Shown: in pieces, positions 50,230-60,787 of the stretch | Layout: each line of letters opens with the position of its first letter | Position numbering within the stretch: position 1 is the stretch's first letter | Assembly: GCA_052400665.1 (NCBI GenBank) | Contig: JBQTGK010000007.1 | Reading direction: 5' to 3' (one strand) | Source: JBQTGK01 sp052400665 | GTDB lineage: Bacteria > Bacteroidota > Bacteroidia > Bacteroidales > Marinifilaceae | DNA length: 64,000 nucleotides | Made by a program: the position numbers and the translations under genes | The notes under the pieces: model-generated | Seen by the model: only the letters and a program-made list of their open reading frames with translations | Databases searched by the model: none | Told to the model about the DNA's origin: nothing

Positions 50230-53200
50230 ATGAAATTACAAGAGATATACGACCGTGATATTTTCCGCCACATAAACCCAGCGGTTGTGGTGAGTGAAAA
50301 AGATGAAGCTACCATTGAAGCAGAGATTAAAGAATATGTTTTTACCAACGAACTAATTGAAAAAATATATCTGATATTAAACACTGTCCTGAATAAAAAG
50401 TCAGGAAAAACAGGAATCTGGATAAACGGATATTACGGCTCGGGTAAGTCGCACTTTATTAAGTATGTCCATTACTTGTTAGATGCAAAAACATCACCTC
50501 TTGCTTTCGAAGCATTTAGTAAAGCCGTTGGTGGATACGACACTATGGCTATCGGTGCGAATGAGGATATTACATTAAGTAACATCAAATTGTTGCAAAA
50601 GCGGGTTAATTCTTCACATACCGATAACATCATGTTCAACGTAGAAGATGAAACCGATGATGGCAGTAAAGAACGCCTGACTCGTATCTTCCTGAACATG
50701 TTCAATAAGTTCAGAGGCTACAATGCCAATGATATTCCATTAGCTCTTTTATTGGAAAAACCGCTTGACCAAAAAGGAGTGTTCCAGGCTTTTAAAGATA
50801 AAATAGATTCCGAATTAGGTTTCGATTGGAATACCGATGCTGCACAAGTATCCGCATTCCAGTTAGAAGGTGTATTAGATATTGCTAAATCGGTATATCC
50901 AGAATTAGATACCGTATCATTACATGGAAAACTTTCAAATCCCGATAGTTTTAAAGTAGGCATTAACGCTACCTTAATTCCCGAATTACAAAACTTCATT
51001 AAAAATAAAGAACCGAATTATCGTTTGTTCTTCCTGATTGATGAAGTGAGCCAGTACATCGGTTCCAACAAAGAAATACTGCTCAACTTTCAGAATATAA
51101 TTGAGCGCATAAGTAACGATTGTAACAATCAGGTTTGGGTAGCTTGCACGGCACAACAAACATTAGACGAAGTTTCTATCAGTGCCGATGGTGTAACAGA
51201 TGTACAGGACGAGTTCGGCAAAATATTGGGGCGCTTTGATACCCGTATTTCATTACAAAGCAACGATGCATCATACATTACACAACGCAGGGTTTTGGAT
51301 AAAAGCAGCGAGGGTATCGAAGCTTTAAATAAGCTTTATGCTACCAACAAAGACTATATCGAAAACCAATTCAAAATCAGTCACGAGCTGTATAAAGGCT
51401 ACCAAAACGAAGAGGAGTTTATTGTTTCCTATCCCTTTATTCCTTATCAGTTTAAGTTAATCGCTCATGTATTCGAAGCCTTTCAGCAATTACAATTTGT
51501 AATAAAAGAGGTAAAAGATAACGAACGTTCAGTATTAGGAATTACACACTTTACCGCCAAGCAACATGCTAACGAAGAAGTGGGAATGTTTATCCCTTTC
51601 GATGGTTTTTATAATCAGCAATTTCATACCAACCTCACCAACCGTGGTTCCAAAGCCATTCAAAATGGTTTAGAACTCACCTATGTGAAAAATAATGCAT
51701 TTGCTCAGCGTGTAGTGAAAGTGCTATTTATGATTTCCAATTTATTGGAAAATCAGCGTCAGACCTTCCCATCTACCATAGAAAATATAGCGGTGTTGTT
51801 GATGGATCAATTAGACCAAAACAAAATGCAACTCCACACAGAGATTAAAGAAGTGTTGGACAAATTGGTTGACGAAAGTATTATTCGGGAAGAAAAGGGT
51901 AGCTATTTCTTTTTTAACGAGGATGAAATTGACGTTCAAAATCTGATTAAAAATCAAACGGTAGGTCTAGACGATAAATGGAGTACCTTCGATTCTTTAT
52001 TTCGCCCATTAGTAAAAATTAGTCCTAAGGTTTCATTCGGAAAGAACGATTTTAAAATGGCTTATTCCATTGAGAATAAAGAGTTCTTCCGTCAAGGTGA
52101 ATTTAATTTAATTGTTCTGTTAACCGACAGCACACATCTACCACAGAAAGCCTTAGATGTAAATAAAAAAGACCTGCTCATTTGTATTAACGAGTGGTAC
52201 AATAAAGATGAAAGCTTACGCAGAGATTTCGACTGGTACTGCAAAACCAATAAATATTTTACCAATAATTCGGGGGGCGAAACAGGTGAACGTTCCAAAA
52301 CCAACGATAATTTCCGTATTCGAAACAACCAACTGAAAACGAAGATAGAGCAGTCATTAAAAAACAAGTTCAGCGACACACGGTTTATCTCGCAAAACAC
52401 CATACTTGAAACCAATCAGGTTAATGGTGCAACAGCATCAGAACGTGTAAAGAACCTGATTGAAAAACACCTGTCTGGCATTTATAAAAATCATAAATTA
52501 AGCGAAAAATATGCCGACAATCAGATGATGTTAAAAAAGTCGGCAGCCGATACACAAACCATGTTCCCCGAACTAAGCCCGGCCGAACAAATGGTAAACG
52601 ATTTTATTACTGCCAACGGACATCAGGTAACAGTGCATGATTTAATAAAAAACTTTGAAAAAGAACCTTTCGGCTGGCGTTTTGAAGCTGTACTAGACGT
52701 GTTGATTCATCTGGTAAAAAAGAAAAAACGGGAGTTTGCCTATAAAAAACAGCAGCGTTATCCTATTGTAGATTTCATTAACAAAGCGGTAATTACTTCC
52801 GAGCGTTTTTCCTGCGAGGTAGTAACGGGCGAAGATATTGACCCTATTTTACTTAACAATGTGGCTAAGGCGTACAAAGCCATCTTTAATGAGAATTTGA
52901 AAACTTCTACCGATGGAAACGAACAATTCGACAAGCTAATTATCGCATTAAAAGAAAAGCAACAACACTACCAAAAATCGGAAGGCGAATACTATGGTTA
53001 TTATCCCTTTGGTGTTGTATTTCAACAGGCTTCCAATCAATTAAGAGAATGGAGCCAAATGCGTGACCCTAAAAAATTGTTTAACGCCATAGTGGGTGCT
53101 CAGGATGGTTGCAAAGAACTCTTCGACAAAGCCAAAGGAATACAAGACTTTGCTCATCGAAGTTTAAAAGAATACGAGAGCATTCGTAAATTCGTAACAG

Positions 53201-53793
53201 AGAATAGAGAGAACATTAAAGAGCTGGATGCAAGTGCGCAGGAAAAGGCTGATAAATTAATGGCCTTTACTAAATTGGACGACCCTCGTAAAGAGTTCCG
53301 TCATGCACGTAAAGCTTTCGACGAAATAAAATCTGCGCTTAAAGAGTTTACCGAAACGCTCAAAAAAGAAGTGCTGCACATTTATAGCGAAATATTTGCT
53401 GAGCTAAAAACGCAAGCAGACAGTTTCAAAGTGAGTGAAAACGATTTTGCACAAAAAGATTATACGCTTTCGTCCATTAAAAACATGACTTCTATTGCAG
53501 CTCTGAGCAACAAAAAATTAGATGCCGACAACTTTAAAACAGCACAACTTAGGCAAATTGTTGATGTTTACGAAACGGAAAAAGCACAGGAGAAAGCTAA
53601 AAAACAACAGAAAAATAGTGATGGTACACCTAAAAAAACATACGCTGTTCCCAAACCAAAATCAACAACCTATCACTTAGCAAATGGAACAAGTATTATT
53701 AGGACCAATGAAGAATTAGATACCTACATTTCCAAAATTAAAAGTGAAATGAGCGAGTTGCTAAAAGCAAAGAAAACCATTATCCTGAAATAG
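50230..53793 (+). CDS. brxC: BrxC P-loop ATPase, BREX type I
   Basis: Large BREX ATPase (1,187 residues) of the DUF499/Pgl-Y-like group. Walker A GYYGSGKSHFIK at about 67; Walker B FFLIDEVSQYIG at about 268; the arginine-finger region around QDEFGKILGRFDTRISLQ. The long C-terminal half is helical (e.g. RKEFRHARKAFDEIKSALKE). BrxC is essential for BREX defence and methylation in studied systems. It is followed by pglX after 6 bases. Confidence 0.92.
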   Translation: MKLQEIYDRDIFRHINPAVVVSEKDEATIEAEIKEYVFTNELIEKIYLILNTVLNKKSGKTGIWINGYYGSGKSHFIKYVHYLLDAKTSPLAFEAFSKAVGGYDTMAIGANEDITLSNIKLLQKRVNSSHTDNIMFNVEDETDDGSKERLTRIFLNMFNKFRGYNANDIPLALLLEKPLDQKGVFQAFKDKIDSELGFDWNTDAAQVSAFQLEGVLDIAKSVYPELDTVSLHGKLSNPDSFKVGINATLIPELQNFIKNKEPNYRLFFLIDEVSQYIGSNKEILLNFQNIIERISNDCNNQVWVACTAQQTLDEVSISADGVTDVQDEFGKILGRFDTRISLQSNDASYITQRRVLDKSSEGIEALNKLYATNKDYIENQFKISHELYKGYQNEEEFIVSYPFIPYQFKLIAHVFEAFQQLQFVIKEVKDNERSVLGITHFTAKQHANEEVGMFIPFDGFYNQQFHTNLTNRGSKAIQNGLELTYVKNNAFAQRVVKVLFMISNLLENQRQTFPSTIENIAVLLMDQLDQNKMQLHTEIKEVLDKLVDESIIREEKGSYFFFNEDEIDVQNLIKNQTVGLDDKWSTFDSLFRPLVKISPKVSFGKNDFKMAYSIENKEFFRQGEFNLIVLLTDSTHLPQKALDVNKKDLLICINEWYNKDESLRRDFDWYCKTNKYFTNNSGGETGERSKTNDNFRIRNNQLKTKIEQSLKNKFSDTRFISQNTILETNQVNGATASERVKNLIEKHLSGIYKNHKLSEKYADNQMMLKKSAADTQTMFPELSPAEQMVNDFITANGHQVTVHDLIKNFEKEPFGWRFEAVLDVLIHLVKKKKREFAYKKQQRYPIVDFINKAVITSERFSCEVVTGEDIDPILLNNVAKAYKAIFNENLKTSTDGNEQFDKLIIALKEKQQHYQKSEGEYYGYYPFGVVFQQASNQLREWSQMRDPKKLFNAIVGAQDGCKELFDKAKGIQDFAHRSLKEYESIRKFVTENRENIKELDASAQEKADKLMAFTKLDDPRKEFRHARKAFDEIKSALKEFTETLKKEVLHIYSEIFAELKTQADSFKVSENDFAQKDYTLSSIKNMTSIAALSNKKLDADNFKTAQLRQIVDVYETEKAQEKAKKQQKNSDGTPKKTYAVPKPKSTTYHLANGTSIIRTNEELDTYISKIKSEMSELLKAKKTIILK

Positions 53794-53799
53794 AAACTG

Positions 53800-56700
53800 A
53801 TGAATACAAAAACATTTGCCCAAACGGCACGAAGAATATTGATGGAGGGCGTTGCCCAAAAGCTATTGTATTGGGGCTTCACTCCCGAAGGAGAAGTGGT
53901 GGAAGAACCGGTATCAGTTTCTGGTGGATATTCCTTCCGTGGTAAAGTGATTGACGATGCCACACTACCCGCATTATGGAGAAAATTACGTTCTGCCATT
54001 GGCAAAAAAGGAATGGAAGTAATTGTGGAAGAAGCTGCCTATACTTGGTTTAACCGTATGATGGCATTGCGCATAATGGCGAAAAACGATTACGAAGAAC
54101 ATCAGCTTTCCTATGTGGAAGGAATGGAAAATACGCCCATTATTCTACAACGGGCACGACAAGGGGAATACTCATTCTTAAACGCGACCGAACAAGAGCG
54201 ATTGCAAAAAATAATTGGGGACTACAACAAAGACACCGAAGCTTTTGCACTCTTATTGGTGGGCTATTGCCACAACCACCAAACCTTGAATAGTGTATTT
54301 GGAAAGTTAGACGATTACACCGAGCTGCTTTTACCCGATAACATACTACAGGAAAGTGGCTTTTTACACCTCTTAAATACTACCGATGCCATTAGCGATG
54401 AAGAATACAAAAAGGTAGAACTGATAGGTTGGTTATACCAGTTTTATATTTCTGAACGAAAAGACGAGGTATTTGCTTCTTTTAAAAAGAACAAAAAAGC
54501 CGAAGCAAAAGACATACCCGCTGCCACCCAAATATTTACTCCAAATTGGATTGTAAAATATATGGTGGAAAATACTGCTGGTAAATTGTGGTTGGATAAA
54601 AATCCTGACTCTCCCCTCAAGAAGAACATGAAGTATTTGGTGGAGAATGACAGCGATGGACAAAACGAAGCATTAATAAACGATATTGAAGACCTCACCC
54701 TCATAGACCCCGCTTGTGGCTCGGGACACATACTGGTAGAAGGCTTCGACCTGCTCTACCAAATGTATATGGAAGAATACTATACCCCCGAAGAAGCGGT
54801 GGAAAGTATTCTTACTAAAAACCTATTTGGTTTAGATATTGATGATAGAGCTGCACAATTAGCCACCTTTGCCATTTTGCTAAAAGCTGCACAACAATAC
54901 CGCGATATATTTACCAAAGGGTGGATGCCGCAGGTATATGCCATGCCCGAAGCACAGGATTTTACCGAGCAGGAAGTCTTAGACTTTTTAGGTGCAGATG
55001 GTGAAGAATACGTAGAAGAACTAAGCGATGCTTTGCTCTTAATGAAACAAGCTAAAAACTTGGGTTCTGTAATGAAGTTGCAACTAAGTGCCGATGCACA
55101 GAGTTTTATAGAAAGCCGTTTTAAAGACTTACAAAATAACCCAAGCACCGACATTAATGTAGTTGCAGTATTTCAGAAAATAAAGGTGTATATACCTGTG
55201 CTTCTTATAATGACTAAGAAATACAGCTCAGTTGTAGCCAACCCACCTTACATGGGAAGCGGTACAATGAATGCCAATTTAAAAAATTACGTAACGAAGA
55301 ACTATAAGAATAGTAAATCAGACCTTTGTACAGTTTTCATTGAAGCTCTACCCTTATATAGTATAATAAAGGGAAAATTTGCCTTTATTGTCCCTCCTTC
55401 TTGGATGTTTTTATCATCATTTGAGAAGTTAAGGAATCAAATAGTTACATCCCAAAGTCTTGATTCTTTACTTCATTTGAGTAGGGGAATATTTGGCGCT
55501 GATTTTGGTTCAGTCTCTGCTGTTATAACAAAATGCAAACCCAAACCGACACAAAGTGGTGTATATTTTAGACTTGTGGAACGCACTTTCCAAGAGTTTT
55601 ATCACAGCCACTTAGAAAAGCTATTTTTATCATCTAAGGGAGATATTTCGTTTAAGTATAATTTTAAGAAATACACAAAGGATTCTCCATCCATATTTCA
55701 TTCAGAAGAAGGACTAAGAATTTACTATCCTAATATTTCTCAAAATCATTTTTCCAAATTGCCTGGAAGTCCAATTGCATACTGGGTTTCAGATAAATTA
55801 GTATCGATTTTTGAGAAAAATGAAACTCTCAAAAGTTATGGGAAAGGTGTAAAAGGCTTGGACACAGGAAAAGATGCCTTATTTCTTCGTTTATGGTGGG
55901 AGGTAAGTTTGACGAATACGTTCCTAAATAATGAAGAAACTCCTAAATGGTTTTCATACCACAAAGGAGGAACTTTCAGGCGTTGGTATGGGAATAAGCT
56001 TTTTATAGTAAATTGGGAAAATAATGGTGTGGATATACATTCGCATCATAATTTACCATTATCATACAGGGGAGCACCAGTTAGAGCAAAGCAGTATTAT
56101 TTTGAGGAAGGAATTGAATGGTCAAGAATAAGTTCTTCTAAGATAGGGTTGCGCCTAATGTCTTCATCAATATTTGGTGGAGCAAGTCAAGCTGCCTTTC
56201 TTATTGACAACAGCTTTAATAACTATTTCCTTGGACTCTTAAATACAGAGTTGGTAAGTGAAGTGTTGAAGCTTTTAAATCCGACACTTGTTTTTCAGGG
56301 TGGTGATATTAATCGGATTCCTATTATTATTGAAAACAGTTATAGACCTAAAATTGAAAAATTAGTAGATGAAGCAATTCAAATAACGAAATCAGACTGG
56401 GATGCATCTGAGTTTTCATGGGACTTTAGGAAGTCACCTTTATTAAATGGAAACAGTACATTAACCGTTTCTTACAATACATGGCATGAAAAGGTTAGAG
56501 AAGATTTTTTTCAACTGCATTCTAATGAAGAAGAAATCAACCGAATTTTTATAGATATTTATGGTTTACAAGAGGAGCTCACCCCCGAGGTGCGTTTAAA
56601 AGACATTACCATTCTGCAAGAAGAGCTAGATCGCAAGCAATTAGAGCAAGATGAGAAAGTACTTAGGAAACAGGGATTAGGGATTAGTAGGAAAGACCAA

Positions 56701-57444
56701 GACTTACCTCTCGTACCTGAAAACTATTCCCTCCCTATAGATAAAGCAGAGGTGATGCAACAGTTTATCAGCTATGCCATTGGGCTGTTTATGGGGCGTT
56801 ATAGGTTAGATAAAGCAGGTTTAAATATTGCACATCCAAACCCAACGGCAGAAGAATTGGCCACTTACACCTACAAACATGGTGAGGTAGAAATAGATGA
56901 AGATGCCATTTTACCTTTAATGGGTAACAATTGCAACTTCCCTGATGATGCCATATTGCACATCAACGGATTGCTAGACACCATTTGGGGACACGAGGTA
57001 CGCACCGAGAACATCAACTTTATACAGGAATGTTTGAACAAAGATTTGGATAAGTTTCTGGTAAAAGACTTTTACAAGTATCACTGTAAAATGTACAAGA
57101 AGAAGCCCATTTACTGGTTGTTCTCGTCTAAAAAAGGCGCCTTCCAGGTATTGGTTTATATGCACCGCATTAACGAGTTTACGGCCGAAAAAATACGAGC
57201 CAATTATTTGTTAGAACATTTGAAACAACTGCGTGGTGAGCAAACTTTATTACAAAGCAACGAGAGCAGTTTAAATACCCAGGAAGCACGTAAACTAGAG
57301 CAATTGCGCAAAGACATCATCGAATGCGAAGAATACGACATGGAGCTGAAAAACATTGCCGACCAACAAATTAAAATAGATTTAGACGATGGCGTTACAG
57401 TAAACTATAAGAAATTTGAAAAGGTAGTAGCAAAAATAAAGTAG
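53800..57444 (+). CDS. pglX: PglX adenine-N6 methyltransferase, BREX type I
   Basis: BREX DNA methyltransferase of 1,214 residues that marks host DNA on one strand of a short non-palindromic site and so separates self from phage. S-adenosylmethionine motif LIDPACGSGHILVEGF at about 301, the catalytic NPPY in VVANPPYMGSG at about 481, and a target-recognition half (about 700-1000, e.g. KGGTFRRWYGN). The gene is unbroken, with no homopolymer tract of the phase-variable kind seen. A 288-base spacer with a palindromic repeat follows, then pglZ. Confidence 0.93.
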   Translation: MNTKTFAQTARRILMEGVAQKLLYWGFTPEGEVVEEPVSVSGGYSFRGKVIDDATLPALWRKLRSAIGKKGMEVIVEEAAYTWFNRMMALRIMAKNDYEEHQLSYVEGMENTPIILQRARQGEYSFLNATEQERLQKIIGDYNKDTEAFALLLVGYCHNHQTLNSVFGKLDDYTELLLPDNILQESGFLHLLNTTDAISDEEYKKVELIGWLYQFYISERKDEVFASFKKNKKAEAKDIPAATQIFTPNWIVKYMVENTAGKLWLDKNPDSPLKKNMKYLVENDSDGQNEALINDIEDLTLIDPACGSGHILVEGFDLLYQMYMEEYYTPEEAVESILTKNLFGLDIDDRAAQLATFAILLKAAQQYRDIFTKGWMPQVYAMPEAQDFTEQEVLDFLGADGEEYVEELSDALLLMKQAKNLGSVMKLQLSADAQSFIESRFKDLQNNPSTDINVVAVFQKIKVYIPVLLIMTKKYSSVVANPPYMGSGTMNANLKNYVTKNYKNSKSDLCTVFIEALPLYSIIKGKFAFIVPPSWMFLSSFEKLRNQIVTSQSLDSLLHLSRGIFGADFGSVSAVITKCKPKPTQSGVYFRLVERTFQEFYHSHLEKLFLSSKGDISFKYNFKKYTKDSPSIFHSEEGLRIYYPNISQNHFSKLPGSPIAYWVSDKLVSIFEKNETLKSYGKGVKGLDTGKDALFLRLWWEVSLTNTFLNNEETPKWFSYHKGGTFRRWYGNKLFIVNWENNGVDIHSHHNLPLSYRGAPVRAKQYYFEEGIEWSRISSSKIGLRLMSSSIFGGASQAAFLIDNSFNNYFLGLLNTELVSEVLKLLNPTLVFQGGDINRIPIIIENSYRPKIEKLVDEAIQITKSDWDASEFSWDFRKSPLLNGNSTLTVSYNTWHEKVREDFFQLHSNEEEINRIFIDIYGLQEELTPEVRLKDITILQEELDRKQLEQDEKVLRKQGLGISRKDQDLPLVPENYSLPIDKAEVMQQFISYAIGLFMGRYRLDKAGLNIAHPNPTAEELATYTYKHGEVEIDEDAILPLMGNNCNFPDDAILHINGLLDTIWGHEVRTENINFIQECLNKDLDKFLVKDFYKYHCKMYKKKPIYWLFSSKKGAFQVLVYMHRINEFTAEKIRANYLLEHLKQLRGEQTLLQSNESSLNTQEARKLEQLRKDIIECEEYDMELKNIADQQIKIDLDDGVTVNYKKFEKVVAKIK

Positions 57445-57526
57445 TGGTTTAGGAATGGGCTCATACGGATGTTTGATTTCCGCCTCTGAGAAAATGCGTT
57501 AATAAAATCAATGAAAGGAGCGTTAA

Positions 57527-57680
57527 AAATTCAAAGCTGTTTGACGAACGTTAAGTTTGAGGCACGAGAACTTATAAGGAGGAGTTCTTTGAATTTAGTG
57601 AATGAAATGGATTTTTAGCACTTTTATCAGCAGCGGTGGGGTCTTTTGATTACTTTTCTCACCTATAGGAGAAAAGTAAT
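57527..57680 (+). repeat. Structured interspersed repeat between pglX and pglZ
   Basis: Nested inverted repeats: AAATTCAAAG (57527-57536) / CTTTGAATTT (57587-57596) encloses AGAACT / AGTTCT (57567-57588). Further on, a perfect 12-bp hairpin ATTACTTTTCTC / GAGAAAAGTAAT (57649-57680) is preceded by GCGGTGGGGTCTTTTG. The latter matches, from memory, a common Bacteroidota intergenic repeat. There is no T tract after it. It fills a gap inside an otherwise tightly packed operon. Confidence 0.6.
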
Positions 57681-57732
57681 TGCCCTTGCGGCATGAGCAA
57701 AAAGGAAATACTTATTACGATAACAAAAGAAA

Positions 57733-60270
57733 ATGATAAAAGAAAAAATATACAGTTATTTTGAGCGTTTCAATCATTTACGCATTCTATTCTTTTTCGA
57801 TGAAAACGAAGAATACAAAGCCGATGTAGAAGCCTTAGATTTAGAAGACATCCATATTGAATGGTATGCCAACAATCCCTTCTCTTTAAAATGTAAGCTG
57901 ATTGATGAATTAAAAAATACAAATGTGCTGTTGTATTTACCTATGGCAGCTCCACGCACACAAGAAGCCTACCATACATTTCCCTTAATGGGCTTATTAT
58001 TGGCAAACAAAGAACTTCAGTTGGATAATGTAGGCAACTTTATGGAAGATTACGGCTTACAACGTCACCAGAAAAGCCTGGTGCAAAAATACATGGCTGA
58101 ACTGCAATATGGGGGCATACAAAAAGTTTGTGCGCCTGTGCTTAATGCCGCTAATTTTGTAGAACCTAATGTACAGCAAGCCATTGTTTCGGCATTATTA
58201 AAGTTTAAAAACATAGAAAGCTGGTCGGTATTGTGTGCCAAATTAATGGTGCTGGCTTCGCATTCCGAAACCACAGACTTAGATAAATTGATTACCCGTT
58301 TTCAGAAGAACAATCTGCATGAGCTTGTTGTAAATAAACTGAATCAGATTACGGGTGTTTCAATAAAAACACTGAGCAAAGAAGGTTTATTGGAAATTAC
58401 CCGTGCTATTCTTTACAACCAACTGACTCAAACCATAGAGGTCACTGTACCAACCGACCCTTATGCTGCTTTAAAAATAAAAGAAGGTCAGCAAATCACC
58501 CGTCTTAACCAGTTATTACAAGATGTAGATAAAAATAGTACGGTAAGTACTGCATTTAAGCAAGCATTAAAAAATGCAGGTAAGAAAATTAAAGGTGCTA
58601 CCTTAATAGAAGCATACGGAAACGATGCGACCTTTGCCGAATGCAATACCGAAATGATATGGGCAATAGTCAATAGTGTACAATCGCTAATTCAGATCTC
58701 ACCCCAAGAGGTGATTGAACGCATGGAGCAAATAAGCCTTCAATCCGATTTAGACGAGCTAATAAAAGAAACCTTAAAATATGTGGTTCAGGTTGCCAAA
58801 GTACATCGCTCCATAAATAGCATTAAAAGTTATATTTTAGATACACCCGAAATCTACATCCACACCTACGTACAGGAACATTATAAAATAGATGCTGCCT
58901 ACCGTAGAGCTGTACTTGCTTTTAAAAGCTTAGATATTTCTGAAATACCCAATATGATCAACCTGGAAAATATTCAGCAGGAATTGAACAAGAGCTACGA
59001 TAAGCATGTAGATGAACTCAACCGTGAATGGTTGCGTTGTTTGAACCAATTTAACTTCGATTATAGCAAGGTAAATGTCCCCAAGCAGTACAATTTTTAT
59101 AAAACAGAATTAGCCACCGAAGATAAAAAGGTAGTAGTCATTATTTCGGATGCTTTACGCTACGAAGCAGCAAGTGAATTGTTGTCAGAAATGCATGGCG
59201 ATGCAAAAAATACAGCAGAAATGCGATACATGTTGGCATCCATCCCCTCCAAAACAAATGTGGGAATGGCGCAATTGTTACCAGGCGTAAAATCCTATAA
59301 TAATGGCGAAATTAAGTCGGATAACTTTTCTACTTCGGGTACCGAAAACCGTTCCGCTATATTAAACCAACACAAGCCCGAAGCAACTGCCATTCAATAT
59401 TCTGAATTAGACAGATTTAATCAGGCACAAAAACGAGAGCTTTTTAAAAAACCTCTGGTGTATGTATATCACGATATCATTGATGCCCGTGGCGATAAAA
59501 AAGTATCGGAACGAAGCACCTTTAAAGGCGTAGAAGAAGCCATTGCTGAAATCAAGCGTTTGGTGAAAAACCTTCATGCTTCTAATAATGTTTCAAAGGT
59601 AATTATTACTGCCGACCATGGCTTTTTATACAACGATATAGAGATAGAAGACAAGGATAAGGAAAATATAACAGCGGATAATGTAATAACATCGGGCAAC
59701 CGATATTTTATTACAGAAGAGGAACAAAGTTTAGATCTTGGCTATTCCATTTCTTTATCGGCAACCACTGCATTTAATGAAAATGCTTTTGTGAATATTC
59801 CACTATCCGTAAATCGTTACAAAAAACAAGGCGTGGGTCAGCAGTTTGCGCATGGTGGCGGTAGCTTGCAAGAGTTAATAGTTCCTTTAATTGAAAGTTC
59901 CCGTCAGCGCAAAGAGGTAAGCAAAAAGGTAGTGCCGATGCTGATTAACCGTGGTGGTTTAAAAGTGGTATCCAATATCTTAAAGTTGAATATTCTGCAA
60001 GAGACAGAAGTATCTCGCTTAGAAAAAGAACGTACCTTACAAATTGGCTTGTATCGTGGTTCTAACTTAGTCAGCAACCTAGAAACCATCACTTTAAACT
60101 TCACAAGCGAAGCACCAAGCGAAAGGATGCTTCGGGTAGAATTGACTTTGTCAAGCGAAGCTGGTACCGAGAGTTTCTTAAAACTAAAAGCTTTTGATGT
60201 AGATGACTCATTAAACCCCGTAATTGAAGAAACAGTTCAGAATAATACTTTGATACAAACGGATTTTTAG
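57733..60270 (+). CDS. pglZ: PglZ, BREX type I
   Basis: BREX alkaline-phosphatase-superfamily protein of 845 residues. The metal-binding core: VVVIISDALRYEAASELL at about 471, with the nucleophile region SIPSKTNVGMAQLLPG after it, and ITADHGFLYND at about 626. N-terminal PglZ domain (RHQKSLVQKYMAEL region) is helical. It works with PglX in modification and defence. It starts after a repeat-bearing spacer and is followed by a 160-base region with a separate promoter for hipB. Confidence 0.92.
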   Translation: MIKEKIYSYFERFNHLRILFFFDENEEYKADVEALDLEDIHIEWYANNPFSLKCKLIDELKNTNVLLYLPMAAPRTQEAYHTFPLMGLLLANKELQLDNVGNFMEDYGLQRHQKSLVQKYMAELQYGGIQKVCAPVLNAANFVEPNVQQAIVSALLKFKNIESWSVLCAKLMVLASHSETTDLDKLITRFQKNNLHELVVNKLNQITGVSIKTLSKEGLLEITRAILYNQLTQTIEVTVPTDPYAALKIKEGQQITRLNQLLQDVDKNSTVSTAFKQALKNAGKKIKGATLIEAYGNDATFAECNTEMIWAIVNSVQSLIQISPQEVIERMEQISLQSDLDELIKETLKYVVQVAKVHRSINSIKSYILDTPEIYIHTYVQEHYKIDAAYRRAVLAFKSLDISEIPNMINLENIQQELNKSYDKHVDELNREWLRCLNQFNFDYSKVNVPKQYNFYKTELATEDKKVVVIISDALRYEAASELLSEMHGDAKNTAEMRYMLASIPSKTNVGMAQLLPGVKSYNNGEIKSDNFSTSGTENRSAILNQHKPEATAIQYSELDRFNQAQKRELFKKPLVYVYHDIIDARGDKKVSERSTFKGVEEAIAEIKRLVKNLHASNNVSKVIITADHGFLYNDIEIEDKDKENITADNVITSGNRYFITEEEQSLDLGYSISLSATTAFNENAFVNIPLSVNRYKKQGVGQQFAHGGGSLQELIVPLIESSRQRKEVSKKVVPMLINRGGLKVVSNILKLNILQETEVSRLEKERTLQIGLYRGSNLVSNLETITLNFTSEAPSERMLRVELTLSSEAGTESFLKLKAFDVDDSLNPVIEETVQNNTLIQTDF

Positions 60271-60326
60271 AATATGATCAGGTATTATTGTATGAAATAT
60301 CATTCATTATTATCAATTACAAACGT

Positions 60327-60350
60327 TAATGTGTGATATGTCACGCATTA
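60327..60350. promoter_or_regulatory. Palindromic operator candidate upstream of hipB
   Basis: TAATGTGTGA (60327-60336) and TCACGCATTA (60341-60350) form a 24-bp palindrome with one mismatch around TATG. It lies 36 bases before the -7 element of hipB. HipB-type antitoxins bind palindromes before their own operon, so this is a likely site for it. Confidence 0.6.
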
Positions 60351-60385
60351 GTCGGATTACATGTTTATAATAGGATTTTTTACCA

Positions 60386-60393
60386 TATATTTG
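60386..60393 (+). promoter_or_regulatory. -7 promoter element of hipB-hipA(-brxL)
   Basis: TATATTTG matches TAnnTTTG, 37 bases before the hipB ATG. With only 18 bases between hipA and brxL, the same promoter probably also drives brxL. Confidence 0.55.
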
Positions 60394-60430
60394 TATTATA
60401 TTTCAGTCAATAAATATAAAAAATACGTTT

Positions 60431-60787
60431 ATGAATGATATCTCGGACATTAACTGGGCTTCGATGACCGATGGGGCATTGTTAAAGACGGTAGGTGATT
60501 TTGTACGGCACCACCGCTTAAACCAAAATATTACACAAAGTCAATTAGCTAAAGAGGCAAATATCAGCCGTTCAACTTTGAGTTTAATGGAAAAAGGAGA
60601 TAAAATTACGTTCCCAACACTAATACAAGTATTGCGGGTGTTAGACCAGTTACATATCATGAATGTATTTAAAGTGGAAGAACAAATCAGCCCCATTGAA
60701 TATGCAAAATTGATGAAAAAAAAACGTCAAAGGGCTAGTTCAACTAAAGATAAATCGCAACCTGATAATTTAGAATCGGAATGGTAA
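60431..60787 (+). CDS. HipB-like XRE antitoxin
   Basis: A 118-residue protein with an HTH_3 domain (about 22-75: VGDFVRHHRLNQNITQSQLA, then NISRSTLSLMEKGDKITFPT). A Lys-rich tail (MKKKRQRASSTKDKSQ) follows, unlike short enteric HipB. It overlaps the HipA start by 7 bases. It should bind HipA and repress the operon. The MTDGALLKTVGDFV start is typical of Bacteroidota HipB relatives. Confidence 0.85.
   Translation: MNDISDINWASMTDGALLKTVGDFVRHHRLNQNITQSQLAKEANISRSTLSLMEKGDKITFPTLIQVLRVLDQLHIMNVFKVEEQISPIEYAKLMKKKRQRASSTKDKSQPDNLESEW

Noticed and set aside
53800..57444. pglX as a type IIG/type I restriction methyltransferase outside BREX
   Set aside because: The order brxA-brxB-brxC-pglX-pglZ-brxL is specific to BREX type I and no restriction nuclease domain is seen.
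57649..57680. 12-bp hairpin before pglZ as a terminator
   Set aside because: No T tract follows on either strand and it lies inside the operon; treated as part of a dispersed repeat.
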